64,000 nucleotides of DNA from Methanospirillum lacunae (GCF_046195335.1 NZ_CP176093.1), one strand, 5' to 3'. Shown: positions 25,055 to 35,330, counted from the stretch's first letter. Numbers and translations: made by a program. Notes: generated from the sequence alone by a model not told the origin.

Positions 25055-26812
25055 ATGACCATCAAAATAACCACAAATCCCATTCAGAGTGGGCAGGTAA
25101 TCCATAGAAAAAAATTCCCCTTCAATGAAAGAGTAATATCAAAATGTTTAGTTGTTTTTATACTCTTTATCCTTTCAGGCTGCATACTCCTTGTAGTATC
25201 TCCAGCAGCGGCACAAAACCCGGATAATAATAATACATCAGGAAGCAATTTCAGTTTGAATGGTTTATCACAGGGTCTTCAGACAAACAATTCATCCATT
25301 GTCCCCCAGATTTCAAATCATACCAATGCTTCATCAATACCAGAATCACAGGAGGATGTTTCTGAACAGACAATTCACAACTGTGTAAATTGCACGACCA
25401 GTAATGAATTGTACACCAGTTGGGATAAAATGCCCCGGATTAGTCAGAACGAAGAGACAGAGAAAATTGATGCGATAAATAAGAATATTACCAGGGAACG
25501 GAGGGACTGGGTGGCCGGTCATACTTCGGTCTCAAACCTGACACCAAAAGCATTCAACCAGTTACTGGGATTTAAACTTCCAGCAGAACTGAATAACACA
25601 TTCTCCTCAAACTTAACCGTATCAACAGAGGCTGCAGATGATGTATCTTTTAGTTCACTCCCATCCTCTTTCACCTGGAGGGATAATGGTGGTGATTATA
25701 CAACACCAGTCCGTAGTCAGGGTTCCTGTGGTTCCTGTTGGGCATTTGCCTCAACGGCAGTATTTGAATCATTTTATGAACGCCTATACCAAAACCCATC
25801 ATTAAATCCTGATTTTTCAGAACAGTACCTGGTGAGTTGTTCAGATGCAGGATCATGTGCTGGGGGATATAATGCAATCAGATACTTCATTGACTATTCA
25901 GGAGGCGGAGGAGTCGGGACTGTCCTGGAGTCTGTCTATCCCTATACAGCATCCGATTCAACGTGTATTAATTTGAATGGGTATACCCGATATAAGGCAC
26001 CAAGCGGAACATTCTCAAGTGGGGCAACATTCCCCTCTGTTACTCAACTGAAGCGGTATTTGTATACCTACGGCCCTCTCCTGATTTCTCTTGGAGTAGA
26101 TAGTTCCTTTAGTGCATACACCGGGGGGATATACTCCAGTTCATATAGCGGAGAAGTCAATCATGTTGTCCTTCTTGTTGGATGGGGAACAACAAGCAGT
26201 GGTTCTACGTATTGGATCTGTAAAAACTCCTGGGGATCAGGATGGGGGGAATCTGGTTTTTTCAGGATTCTTGATGGTTCAAACTATATTGGCACGTATA
26301 TTGCCTATATGGGATATTCCTCCCTGACTAAACCGACAGTTTCATCAATCACACCACCCACAGGAACCACGGGAACAACAATATCAATAACAAATCTTTC
26401 TGGTTCGAATTTTTATACTGATTCTCATATAACGCTGACTAAATCAGGATATACTACCATTGATGCCACCGATGAATCATTAAGCTCAACAATGAAAATG
26501 ACAGGGAAGATAGATCTTTCAGGGGCAGTCCCTGGTTCCAGGAATGTAGTGGTGACCAACTCAGATGGAACGACCGGGACACTGACTAACGGGTTTACCA
26601 TACTCCCAAATATTTCTGCACGATTTTTCGGTGTTCCCGAGACCAGCGTCTATCCCTATACTGTGCATTTTTATGATGTATCTGAAGGTAATCCAATCTC
26701 CCGGATTTGGAATTTCGGTGATGGAAATACCTCGACCGAAAAAAATGTCACCCATACATACACGAAGGTAGGAAACTCTACAATCACCTTAACTGTGTAT
26801 GATGGATATTAA
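25055..26812 (+). CDS. Secreted papain-like (C1A) cysteine protease with IPT/TIG and PKD domains
   Basis: The 585-residue protein has a signal or anchor segment (about 35-60) and a Ser/Asn-rich propeptide. The C1A domain (about 205-430) has the oxyanion and nucleophile motif VRSQGSCGSCWAFA, the catalytic histidine in GEVNHVVLLVGWG and the asparagine in ICKNSWGSGWGESGFF. An IPT/TIG domain (PTVSSITPPTGTTGTT) and a PKD domain (IWNFGDGNTSTEKNVTHTY) follow; the protein ends right after that PKD. I start at 25055, preceded by AGGGGAA, rather than at 25028. It probably acts at the cell surface or sheath. Papain-type proteases with PKD modules are known from methanogens, but their substrates are unclear. 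Confidence 0.88.
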   Translation: MTIKITTNPIQSGQVIHRKKFPFNERVISKCLVVFILFILSGCILLVVSPAAAQNPDNNNTSGSNFSLNGLSQGLQTNNSSIVPQISNHTNASSIPESQEDVSEQTIHNCVNCTTSNELYTSWDKMPRISQNEETEKIDAINKNITRERRDWVAGHTSVSNLTPKAFNQLLGFKLPAELNNTFSSNLTVSTEAADDVSFSSLPSSFTWRDNGGDYTTPVRSQGSCGSCWAFASTAVFESFYERLYQNPSLNPDFSEQYLVSCSDAGSCAGGYNAIRYFIDYSGGGGVGTVLESVYPYTASDSTCINLNGYTRYKAPSGTFSSGATFPSVTQLKRYLYTYGPLLISLGVDSSFSAYTGGIYSSSYSGEVNHVVLLVGWGTTSSGSTYWICKNSWGSGWGESGFFRILDGSNYIGTYIAYMGYSSLTKPTVSSITPPTGTTGTTISITNLSGSNFYTDSHITLTKSGYTTIDATDESLSSTMKMTGKIDLSGAVPGSRNVVVTNSDGTTGTLTNGFTILPNISARFFGVPETSVYPYTVHFYDVSEGNPISRIWNFGDGNTSTEKNVTHTYTKVGNSTITLTVYDGY

Positions 26813-26926
26813 TCGAGTATATGGATTTAAAGAGTTTTCAAGCCGTATCCTAATGATACTCCTTTTTTAAATCCCTGAATAGATGCATTCCATACTCCTC
26901 TATCTCCAGTTTTATCGACTTGAAAA

Positions 26927-27679
26927 TTACTCCCGTACAATGGAGTCCTCTGCCTCTGTAAACGGATTTGTCCTGATTGCAAGTGAGAACAGGTATGGAT
27001 AATCAGCCTTTAAGTATTCCAGATATGTTATCCATACCGGAACAATTTGGGAATAGATCCGTGTTATGTCACCTGAAAGGTGGATGAGATCACTATCAGG
27101 CAAGTCTTCACACATTCCACGGTGTTTTAATTCATCGGTCAGATGAAACACTGCCTGCAGAACATCAGTGAACGATTCATGCTCTAATAGAAAGGGATTT
27201 TCCAGTAACCTGACGAGGAAATCCTCTTTGCTTATAAGCATCTCCCGAAGAATAAGAAGATCATTGCATGAGAACTGAACTTTGTATTGGGCCTTCATTG
27301 ACTCTTTTTTCTTACGGACATATATAGAGTGATCCCAGGTTTTCAATGATGAATAAAATTCCATTTTAGCCTGAAAATCCATGTCCCGGATTGAGAAAAA
27401 TCTCATAAGAGGTGCTCCTATCTCTGAAAAAAACAAACCGATAACCATATTGAGTTTATTGAGTTTGCTTTTTCGGGCCTGTCTTTCCAATAACTGGTGA
27501 AGAATGAGGGTGACAAGAAGAACCTCAATCGGGAGGAAGGCAAGATCATGGAGAGTATATATCAGAATGTGATCAAGGTCATGAAATGCCAGGTAATGGA
27601 GAGCAAACAGCGCTAAAGAGGAGAAGAGAAGACATATTGCAAAAACCGTGAGCCAGTTTTTGTTTGATACCATGCACAT
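26927..27679 (-). CDS. Two-span membrane protein, unknown
   Basis: The 250-residue protein has two N-terminal membrane helices (LTVFAICLLFSSLALFALHY, about 9-28, and LIYTLHDLAFLPIEVLLVTLIL, about 39-60). A basic turn, ERQARKSKLNKLNMVIGLFF, and a long cytoplasmic helical domain follow. I recognise no family. Comparable short-span proteins are common in methanogen genomes next to sensory genes, but no partner is evident. The start MCMVSN at 27679 has a second ATG two codons later. Confidence 0.65.
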   Translation of the reverse strand: MCMVSNKNWLTVFAICLLFSSLALFALHYLAFHDLDHILIYTLHDLAFLPIEVLLVTLILHQLLERQARKSKLNKLNMVIGLFFSEIGAPLMRFFSIRDMDFQAKMEFYSSLKTWDHSIYVRKKKESMKAQYKVQFSCNDLLILREMLISKEDFLVRLLENPFLLEHESFTDVLQAVFHLTDELKHRGMCEDLPDSDLIHLSGDITRIYSQIVPVWITYLEYLKADYPYLFSLAIRTNPFTEAEDSIVRE

Positions 27680-27875
27680 ACATTAGGGTTAGCAAGTATG
27701 TTTCTTTCGATAATGGATGATCCGAACACCCATCAAATGTATCAGAGTTCTGTATGAATGCATATGTGGGTGGTGATGCAAAATAACAGGATTAATAATG
27801 TATTCAATTCTCATTATTATCTATAATCCTGATGTCGGTATCAGGATGAATCCGTGTATATCAGATTGAGGTACC

Positions 27876-28337
27876 ATGAGTAATAATGCAATTAAAGTTG
27901 TAAGTATCCTTTTTGCTGTAATGATAATACTGCTCCCAATGAGTTGGGCATTTGTTGTAACTCAGACACCGGGACCGTATTTTGCAACCGAATCAAACCA
28001 GGTGCTTGATGCATTAAAGGCAGCAGGCCTCAATTATTGTGAACAGACCGAATCAACCTGGCAGGTTACCGGAGCTCAGGGAGGAAAGAGTGTCCGTATC
28101 TCTTCTGACTGTTCCAAGAAGTCATCTGACACAACGATATTCATCCACACTCAAAAGTTTGACTCAGCCCAGGATCGTGACGACGCGGTCAGATTAATAC
28201 AGAAAACCATAAACATGAACGACCTCAACGGAGGAGTCTACACCTATGGTTCATATGTCATTGCAGTTCAGGGACCAACCGGAGGAAAACCAATATCTGA
28301 AACACTGAGTCAGGTAAAGGCTGCATTACAGAAATAA
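27876..28337 (+). CDS. Small exported protein, unknown
   Basis: The 153-residue product has a signal peptide (VVSILFAVMIILLPMSWAF, about 8-26) and a compact mature domain with two cysteines that could pair (NYCEQTESTW and SSDCSKKS). The pattern ESNQVLDALKAAGLNYCEQ, then IFIHTQKFDSAQDRDDAV, then GVYTYGSYVIAVQGP looks like a small alpha-beta ligand-binding or inhibitor domain. No family is recognised. A GAGG ribosome site precedes the ATG, and a T-run follows the stop. Confidence 0.65.
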   Translation: MSNNAIKVVSILFAVMIILLPMSWAFVVTQTPGPYFATESNQVLDALKAAGLNYCEQTESTWQVTGAQGGKSVRISSDCSKKSSDTTIFIHTQKFDSAQDRDDAVRLIQKTINMNDLNGGVYTYGSYVIAVQGPTGGKPISETLSQVKAALQK

Positions 28338-28346
28338 CACATCTTC

Positions 28347-28353
28347 TTTTTTT
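28347..28353 (+). terminator. Poly-T terminator
   Basis: Seven T begin ten bases after the stop of the exported-protein gene at 27876-28337. Confidence 0.4.
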
Positions 28354-28564
28354 CTCAAAAACGAGTTTATTGTAAACCAACATCAGCCACAATATATTTG
28401 CTTTTCTATAAAAACCATTAACATCGAGACGATATGAGTTAAAAAGAAGAAAACAGGAAATATATTTGCATATATCAAAAAAGGGGACTATTCAAAGTTT
28501 TAATGCGGATCTGAGAAAATATAATTCTACTTAAAAGCAGAGTCACGATCAAATTTAATACGGG

Positions 28565-29014
28565 TCATTCATAGGATAACCGACGATTAATACACCCTAT
28601 CAATGTATCATACATGCACCGAGGTTCTGTCCCTTTCTCCAGAAACAGTATTTTCTCTGATATTGTGTGAATACTTTTAATTTCAGCCTCGGTTTTGTGT
28701 GAATGAATGACAAATGGAGTTGTATCACCTCTATACCTGATAGTTTCTAAAAATGCAATTCCATTTACCACTGGCATTTCATAGTCTGACATGATGACAT
28801 CATACCTGCACTCCTTTAATTTTTCAAGACCTATTTGAGCTGAACAGGCAGTATCTATCACAAAAATGCTGAAACGTTCAAGTAAACGTTTTGTTATAAA
28901 GAGAATCTCTTCGTCATCATCAACAATGAGAAGGTGAAACTGAGGGAACGGATGAATACGGTCATACATATGCATTGGATACAGGAAATCCCTGGAAGAT
29001 GCAAATTCATCCAT
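28565..29014 (-). CDS. Stand-alone receiver-domain (response regulator) protein
   Basis: The 149-residue protein is a single CheY-like receiver domain. The acidic pocket is in LLIVDDDEEI, the phosphoacceptor aspartate in YDVIMSDYEMPVVNG, a hydroxyl residue in PFVIHSHKTE, and the conserved lysine in ILFLEKGTEP. No output domain follows. I start at the ATG at 29014, preceded by GTGGTGAA; a GTG four codons upstream is possible. Such proteins relay phosphate from PAS-type kinases. Two histidine kinases in the window (22344, 33033) are candidate partners, but neither is adjacent. Confidence 0.85.
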   Translation of the reverse strand: MDEFASSRDFLYPMHMYDRIHPFPQFHLLIVDDDEEILFITKRLLERFSIFVIDTACSAQIGLEKLKECRYDVIMSDYEMPVVNGIAFLETIRYRGDTTPFVIHSHKTEAEIKSIHTISEKILFLEKGTEPRCMYDTLIGCINRRLSYE

Positions 29015-29188
29015 GCAATTCACCACAGTCTCTATATATTATCTTCAAAGAACCCGGAGTTTTATTAGAGATACATGAAACAACAAAGGTATCATGATAT
29101 TGGAGATGCAAAATGGGTTTTTTTGCATAATGATGAGATCATATTTCTCCCCTAAAAAACTTTCAATACTTTTTTGCAAGCCAAGTAT

Positions 29189-29214
29189 TTATATTATTGA
29201 CTAGTGGCGCCACT
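29189..29214 (+). promoter_or_regulatory. TATA box followed by a 12-bp perfect palindrome
   Basis: TTTATATTATT (from about 29189) is a strong archaeal TATA box. Immediately downstream, at 29203-29214, is the perfect palindrome AGTGGCGCCACT, unusually GC-rich in this AT-rich gap. It overlaps the expected transcription start, where a repressor would block initiation. The downstream gene encodes an HTH protein that could bind it. Confidence 0.5.
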
Positions 29215-29252
29215 TAGCATTCAAGTATATATTGAATAATGTGGTTTATCGT

Positions 29253-30743
29253 ATGGATACAGAACAGAAAAAAATATTTTCAATCTTATCATCTGCTACA
29301 AAACCGTTAATGATATCAGAAATCGCTAACATATCCTCAATGAACCGCCATACTGTTGCAAGAAAACTTGATTGCCTGGAGATACTCGGGAGGGTTAGAA
29401 AGATAGAAATTGGAAATGCCAAAAAGTATTTTGCAACCAAGGCAGTTCAAATCTCCAGTATCATAGATATCAGTACTGACCTCATCTTTATACTCAATGA
29501 ATCCTGGGAGATTCAATATGTGAATCAGGCTGCACAGAACTTTTTTGAAATATCTCATACGATGGTGGGAGGAAAACGGTTTGATCTCCTCAATCTTGAG
29601 ATCTTTTCATACCCTGAAATTATAAGAGAATTAAAACGGTTTTCATTCGAGAGAGTATCCAGAGTTCGTGTTCCTCATACAATACATGATGAAACGCAGT
29701 GGTATGAAATCTCTCTTATGAACATCTCACTCAGACCAGGATCAGTGTCTATCGCCTTGATTGCTTCCAACATAACAAAGGAGTATCAGACTGAACAAAG
29801 GCTTCGTGAAAATGAGGCTATGTATAGATCCCTTTTTCAGTATGCACCCATAGCAATAAACGAAGCAGATTTATCCCAGGTTAAAATATACCTTGACAAT
29901 CTTGAAAAAACAGGGGTCAATAACATCAGGTCTTTTATGGATACGCATCCTGAAGTTCTGAAAGATTGTATGAACCTGATACGTATTAATAATATTAATC
30001 AAAAAAGTTTAACCGATTTTGATAACATCTATATAAGCCAAAAAAATGTGTTATCCTATCTGTACCCGTATTACACTCCTGATACACTGGACAACTTCAA
30101 AGATTTATTTATAACTCTGAAAAATGGGTCGGAATATGCACATTTTTACTCAGAAATCATCAGCATAACAGGGAAAATCTGGTATTTTTCAAATTATGTT
30201 TCGGTTGCATCTCCTGATCATGATCTTTCACGAGTATATATTTCATATCTGGATATTACCAAACAGAAAAATGATCATCTTCAGGTACTCAAAACAAATA
30301 AAGAACTCATTGATGTTAGTGAAGAGATAATAGCAAGAGATCGTGAGATAAAGGAACTCATCAATAAACAACAGACAGAGATACATAAATTAAGAACCTT
30401 TCATTCACTTTTCTCAGACATTCTCCATGCAACCAACCTCCCTATCCTTATCTGGGATTCATCCCTGACAATTATCTGGATTAGTGTAACATTGGAGAAT
30501 CTCTGCGGATACAAGGAATTACATCTCTTAGGAAAACCAATATGGAAATTATTCCCCAAGTCCCTCCAGACTTACCAGACTCAACTGATATCAAATTCTC
30601 CCAATAAAGATGAGATAGGGCTTGTCATAACCTTGACAGATAAATCAGGAAAAGAGAAAATGTGCCACTGGAAATGTATCAAAAAAATAGCAATACCAGA
30701 TTCCAATGAAATGTCAGGAGCTATCCTGAAGGAAATTTCCTGA
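29253..30743 (+). CDS. HTH-PAS sensor protein without kinase domain
   Basis: The 496-residue protein starts with a winged helix (about 1-60: ILSSATKPLMISEIANISSM, then NRHTVARKLDCLEILGRVRK). A PAS domain (about 63-185, ISTDLIFILNESWEIQYVNQ), a second PAS-like region (about 190-335) and a coiled coil follow, and a final PAS (about 390-490, LPILIWDSSLTIIWISVTLE). No histidine-kinase core is present. It may be a one-component transcription factor that reads a PAS ligand, or a scaffold. The frame also allows a TTG start at 29232; I chose the ATG at 29253. The protein at 36189 has the same architecture. Confidence 0.75.
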   Translation: MDTEQKKIFSILSSATKPLMISEIANISSMNRHTVARKLDCLEILGRVRKIEIGNAKKYFATKAVQISSIIDISTDLIFILNESWEIQYVNQAAQNFFEISHTMVGGKRFDLLNLEIFSYPEIIRELKRFSFERVSRVRVPHTIHDETQWYEISLMNISLRPGSVSIALIASNITKEYQTEQRLRENEAMYRSLFQYAPIAINEADLSQVKIYLDNLEKTGVNNIRSFMDTHPEVLKDCMNLIRINNINQKSLTDFDNIYISQKNVLSYLYPYYTPDTLDNFKDLFITLKNGSEYAHFYSEIISITGKIWYFSNYVSVASPDHDLSRVYISYLDITKQKNDHLQVLKTNKELIDVSEEIIARDREIKELINKQQTEIHKLRTFHSLFSDILHATNLPILIWDSSLTIIWISVTLENLCGYKELHLLGKPIWKLFPKSLQTYQTQLISNSPNKDEIGLVITLTDKSGKEKMCHWKCIKKIAIPDSNEMSGAILKEIS

Positions 30744-30841
30744 TATCAACACAATCAGATCCATAATCTTCACTGCAACAATGAGGAAAAATCTTTTCTG
30801 CATATGAAAAGAGCACGAAAAAAGGAGCCAGGATGCGAAAA

Positions 30842-32890
30842 TCAGGCATTGAGCCTTGACATGGATTCATTTATCCGGGTTGCAATAATTGAGAGATTTC
30901 GCACCACCGTGGAGACCTGGTGAATACCAGACGATGATCTCTCTGATGCAGCAACAACTCCTTTTGCATCGGTGACCATCTCTCTTGAAAGACTATCCAC
31001 TTCGGTAATACTGGCGGTGATCTTTTGAGCTGCAGCAGTTCCTTCTTCGGTCAGATCCGCAATTTCGGTCATATGATCTGAAATTTTCCTGACCTGTCCT
31101 GCTATACTATGGAAATTATTGATAGAATCAGTGATAGCCTTAGAGCCTTTTCCTACTTCAGAAGTTGCCAGATTCATGGCACTCGCTGCATGTTCAGACT
31201 GCTTTTGAAATGATGATATGATTGCTGCAATATTTTCTGATGAGTTTTGAGACTGCTGAGCAAGAACTTTGACCTCATTTGCGACTACGGCAAATCCTTT
31301 TCCAGCATCTCCAGCACGGGCAGCCTCAATTGCAGCATTTAACGCAAGAAGATTCGTCTGGTCAGCAATATCACTGATAATTTCAACAATATTTCCGATT
31401 TCATTCATTTGCTCTGTTATTTCATTGATGATAGTATCCACATCACTCACTGCACTATGAATCCCTTTGATCCCATCTTCAGCAATAGCTACCTGGGAGA
31501 TTCCATTGGATGAAATGACATTCGCTTCCTGACTTATCCGGTTTACCATCTCAACTTTGGATGCTATTGTAGAAACGGATGATGCCAGTTCATCCATTGC
31601 ACTCATGACATGCTCTACAGAATCAAGATTGGTTTCAGCATTCGTACTGACTGATGCTGAGTTCTGCATAACTGAGGTGAACTCTGTTGTCACCTGATCA
31701 ACATGTTCTGTGACTTCCTGGGAAGTCGCACTCAATGTATTGATTTCATGTGTTACGTCCCTGATTGCTGCTCCGAGTTCAGTTCCAACATGAATACCAA
31801 TCTGATTTATCTTTTCTTTGAGCACCAGGAAATCTCCCTCTACTTGTAGGGATTCATCAAATCGTGCGCTAAAATCTACATGTGCATACCGTTCTGCTAC
31901 CCTCAGAGTTTCATTGACCGGCTTGGTTACAGTATCAAGCAAATCATTTACATTTTGCACTGTAACAAGATATTCTCCATCAAAATTCTGTGCCTCAATT
32001 TTTGTATCCAGAATCCCGCATTTTATGTCATGAGCCGTTTTCATAATCGCTGCATTGGTCTGCTTTGACATCTCCATATTTCGTTTAATTTCGTTATTGT
32101 CTGCCTGAATCCGCTCGGCCATAGTATTAAACGATCTTCCAATCTGGGAGATTTCATCATTTCCGATAATATTAATCCTGTATGAGAGATTTCCGTCCCC
32201 TATCTCTTTCATACCCTGGAAAAGAGCATTGCATCTTCGTGTGAGATTACGGATAATGAACCAGGAGATAAATAGGAGAAGTATTGAGCAGATGATGGTT
32301 ATGATGATGGTTGTGACTATTAACGATTCGTATATGGAATGACTGTCACTATAACTCTTGTATGCACTCTGATTGTTGAGTTGAATCAATTCCTGAAGTT
32401 TTCCATAGGCTTTCATCCGTGGTGGAATCGCTACCTGAGAATACTTTGCATTTGCTTCATCATCTTTCCCTTCAAGTCTGAGTTGGTTTATCTGGGAAGC
32501 TGCAGAGAAATATTCTGATGAGCCTTGCTTAAGATCGTTGAAGACTTGTTCCTCATCACCGGTCATTTGAACAGATTTATACTCATCCAACAGTTTCTGA
32601 TATGAGATAACTTTAGGATCGACCTGAGTGGTAATGATATCCTTCTTTTTGGTCAGGTTTGGTTCCAAGGACATTTGATAGGCAGCAATCGCATATGAAA
32701 GCATTTCAGAATAGGTATTGAGCGCAACTGTAGAATGATAATATTTGTTTTGGTACAGTTCCTCCATCTGTGAGTTTGCTTGCTGGGTAGAGTATACTCC
32801 GAGTACCCCGACAATAACGATGACAATAATGGAAAAAGCTACCAAAATGAAGAGTTTTTTCCGTAATGTCAGATCATCGATATGGATCAT
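30842..32890 (-). CDS. Methyl-accepting chemotaxis protein, 4HB sensor
   Basis: The 682-residue receptor is membrane-bound. TM1 is LFILVAFSIIVIVIVGVLGVYS (about 14-35), followed by a four-helix-bundle sensor (about 40-185), TM2 LIVTTIIITIICSILLLFISWF (about 190-211), a HAMP domain (NDEISQIGRSFNTMAERI), a second HAMP-like segment (about 300-370) and the signalling domain. The hairpin tip is ISDIADQTNLLALNAAIEAARAGDAGKGFAVVANEVK. It would report ligand occupancy to CheA via CheW. There is no CheW next to it, unlike the receptors at 38500-49499. It is transcribed on the minus strand as a single gene. Confidence 0.92.
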   Translation of the reverse strand: MIHIDDLTLRKKLFILVAFSIIVIVIVGVLGVYSTQQANSQMEELYQNKYYHSTVALNTYSEMLSYAIAAYQMSLEPNLTKKKDIITTQVDPKVISYQKLLDEYKSVQMTGDEEQVFNDLKQGSSEYFSAASQINQLRLEGKDDEANAKYSQVAIPPRMKAYGKLQELIQLNNQSAYKSYSDSHSIYESLIVTTIIITIICSILLLFISWFIIRNLTRRCNALFQGMKEIGDGNLSYRINIIGNDEISQIGRSFNTMAERIQADNNEIKRNMEMSKQTNAAIMKTAHDIKCGILDTKIEAQNFDGEYLVTVQNVNDLLDTVTKPVNETLRVAERYAHVDFSARFDESLQVEGDFLVLKEKINQIGIHVGTELGAAIRDVTHEINTLSATSQEVTEHVDQVTTEFTSVMQNSASVSTNAETNLDSVEHVMSAMDELASSVSTIASKVEMVNRISQEANVISSNGISQVAIAEDGIKGIHSAVSDVDTIINEITEQMNEIGNIVEIISDIADQTNLLALNAAIEAARAGDAGKGFAVVANEVKVLAQQSQNSSENIAAIISSFQKQSEHAASAMNLATSEVGKGSKAITDSINNFHSIAGQVRKISDHMTEIADLTEEGTAAAQKITASITEVDSLSREMVTDAKGVVAASERSSSGIHQVSTVVRNLSIIATRINESMSRLNA

Positions 32891-33032
32891 TACGTGAAGG
32901 TTTCGGTGTACTGGTATAATAGAAGATTGATTTTTATCTCTATCGTTATATATATAATATAGAAAATCCTTACAAGTTTTTTAATTACTCCTCATCAGCC
33001 AGGAATCCGGGATCCGATGAGGAATTTGCCTA

Positions 33033-35330
33033 TCATGTGGTCAAATTAAAAATTACAGATTTCCATTTTCCTGTTGGAACAACCATCTCAAACCTTACCC
33101 CTTCTCCGGGTACTCCGAATTCCCTGATTGTCACTTCACTTATCGCCAGGATCTGTTTTGAGACGAACAGTCCAACCCCGGTATGCTTTCCAAATGACCA
33201 GTCAAAGATACGGGGTTTATCAGCCTCAACAATCCCAACTCCATTATCCTCATATTCTATGATAAGATCTGAATCCCGGATTGTTGCTCTGAATGTGATA
33301 TCAGTCACATGACCACCATGTCGTGATGAGTTTTCTACGAGAGTGTAGAACACCTTTTCAAGCATCGGATCAGCCAATATCTCGACAGGTACAAGATCAA
33401 GATGCCATTTGAATGTAATTGTTGGAAGAAGCAGGTGAACACGGTTAATGAGTGTTTCCAGGTTTTGCCAGATTGGATCAGTTGTTCCGATGTTTTCATA
33501 GACCCTGGTAAATTCTATTTGTGCCTGAACAGCCCGGGTCAGATTCATGCAGGATTGCAGGTATGATCTGATATTATCTTTGGTAGTATCCTCAAGACAC
33601 AACTCCAGATATCCCAGAAGTCCGGTAATCTGGTTGAGGATATCATGACGGGTTATACCAGTCAGGAGGTTTAGCCTGATATTTGCCTGTCTGAATGCTT
33701 CCTGAGTTGCATGAAGTTCCCTGGTTCTCTCTGATACAATGGTTTCAAGATCCTCATACAGTCGGGTCAATTTGTCTTCGGCAATTTTTCGAAGAGTGAT
33801 ATCAGTAAAACTTGCCCTGATTACTTTTGGACCAAGATTTGGGAGGCGAACAATGGTTACGTCACAATAGATCTCTTTTCGATCATATGTGGTTATGACC
33901 CGCTCAAAACCAACAACCTGTCCTGAAAAGATCTGTTCAAGATGCTCCTGAACAATTACCGGTAGATTACTATCAAGCTCTTGTGCTTTGGCATAAAATC
34001 CGGAATAATCCAGAGAGCGTAACTGCTCCATTGAGCATCCAAGCAGACTCAATGCTTTGGGATTGGCTTCAATAAATCTATTCTCACCAAGATCATACAC
34101 AATGATGGCATCAGGGGCGTTGTTTATAAGTGTCCGGTACCTCTCTTCGCTTTCATGAAGACGTTTTTCTGCTGATACCCGTGACCTCCGGTTTAGTACA
34201 AGTCCGGCAATAAGCAGAGTTTCAGAAGCGATGATGATGAGAATTATAATAATCGGTAGCGAGTATTTATCCCAGACAGACTCCTCTTTGTCAACAAGGA
34301 TGCTCTCCTTGGGAATGCGGGAGAGATCAATATTAAACCGGGACAGTTCTTTCCAGTCAAATTTGTATACTCTGATCTTATCAGGATCGACTATTTGTGA
34401 TACCGGGAGCGTTCCAGATAATGATTCTAGAGCAAGAGACCCAACTTCATTTCCATACTTTTCTGGGCTGAGCAGGTACCCTCCGACTATCCCACGCTGA
34501 ATATATGATTCGCTTGGCCCAAATATGGGAGCCCTGGACTTTGAATATATCCGGATAAGAGAGTCTTCAGGGCTAAAATGGTTTCCTTCTATGTCCTGTG
34601 CGAAACTAATGTAATAGATTGCCGAATCAGAAGTAATATTTGATATTTCAGGCAATAATTCGTCATGGGTCTGATTAATGAGGTAGGTTACCGGAATTGA
34701 CAGGTTCATCCCAGAGATCTGTTTTTGGAGTACTGTTAATTCATCAATTTCATCACGACCGAATCCTGATATCACATAAATGTGTTTTACATGAGGAAGA
34801 AGAGATAAGATCACACGGATATTTTTACCAGAGTCATATCCTTTTTCAGTAACAACAGGGATAATCGTCAGGTTTTCTACAGGCCCTGGATCAACATCAC
34901 TGATAATTGGAATACCTTTGACAAGTTCCGGTGGCATTCTTGATAATAATTCAATAGCCAGAATATCTTTGGTAATGATTACATCAGGCTTTAGGGTTTC
35001 AATTTTATGCCGGTACAGATCATCAAGTATTGAAAGATTATTGTCGTTACGATAATCAGGAATATTCAGATATTCTGTTACGAATTTTAATTGTACCGAG
35101 GTATTTTTCTCAAGTTCTTCACTAATGCCTTTGATGAACAGTGATTCATAAGGGCTCTTCCCATCAGTTGAAACAAGTAACAATACCGTTTTTGAAGAGT
35201 AATCCTGAAAATTCAGGGATTTTTGATTGTCAGATGGAATAATAAATTCAGCTGATACCTGAAATGAAAAACTACAGAGTAAAATCAACACAAGAATAGT
35301 CTGCTTTATAGCCAGCGTATAGGGAATCAT
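33033..35330 (-). CDS. Membrane histidine kinase with ABC_sub_bind-type sensor and PAS domain
   Basis: The 765-residue kinase repeats the design of the one at 22344. A signal or anchor segment (about 8-26) leads to an ABC_sub_bind-like extracytoplasmic domain (TVLLLVSTDGKSPYESLFIK, IETLKPDVIITKD, APIFGPSESYIQRGIVGGYL). A membrane segment (LPIIIILIIIASETLLIAGLVL, about 370-391) and a PAS domain (YRTLINNAPDAIIVYDLG) follow. The kinase core has the H-box GITRHDILNQITGLLGYLEL, VENSSRHGGHVTD, YEDNGVGIVEADKPRIF and GVGLFVSKQIL. PF04392 proteins elsewhere are exported binding proteins of ABC importers, so a ligand-binding module has been joined to a kinase. Its receiver is not identifiable. Confidence 0.85.
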   Translation of the reverse strand: MIPYTLAIKQTILVLILLCSFSFQVSAEFIIPSDNQKSLNFQDYSSKTVLLLVSTDGKSPYESLFIKGISEELEKNTSVQLKFVTEYLNIPDYRNDNNLSILDDLYRHKIETLKPDVIITKDILAIELLSRMPPELVKGIPIISDVDPGPVENLTIIPVVTEKGYDSGKNIRVILSLLPHVKHIYVISGFGRDEIDELTVLQKQISGMNLSIPVTYLINQTHDELLPEISNITSDSAIYYISFAQDIEGNHFSPEDSLIRIYSKSRAPIFGPSESYIQRGIVGGYLLSPEKYGNEVGSLALESLSGTLPVSQIVDPDKIRVYKFDWKELSRFNIDLSRIPKESILVDKEESVWDKYSLPIIIILIIIASETLLIAGLVLNRRSRVSAEKRLHESEERYRTLINNAPDAIIVYDLGENRFIEANPKALSLLGCSMEQLRSLDYSGFYAKAQELDSNLPVIVQEHLEQIFSGQVVGFERVITTYDRKEIYCDVTIVRLPNLGPKVIRASFTDITLRKIAEDKLTRLYEDLETIVSERTRELHATQEAFRQANIRLNLLTGITRHDILNQITGLLGYLELCLEDTTKDNIRSYLQSCMNLTRAVQAQIEFTRVYENIGTTDPIWQNLETLINRVHLLLPTITFKWHLDLVPVEILADPMLEKVFYTLVENSSRHGGHVTDITFRATIRDSDLIIEYEDNGVGIVEADKPRIFDWSFGKHTGVGLFVSKQILAISEVTIREFGVPGEGVRFEMVVPTGKWKSVIFNLTT

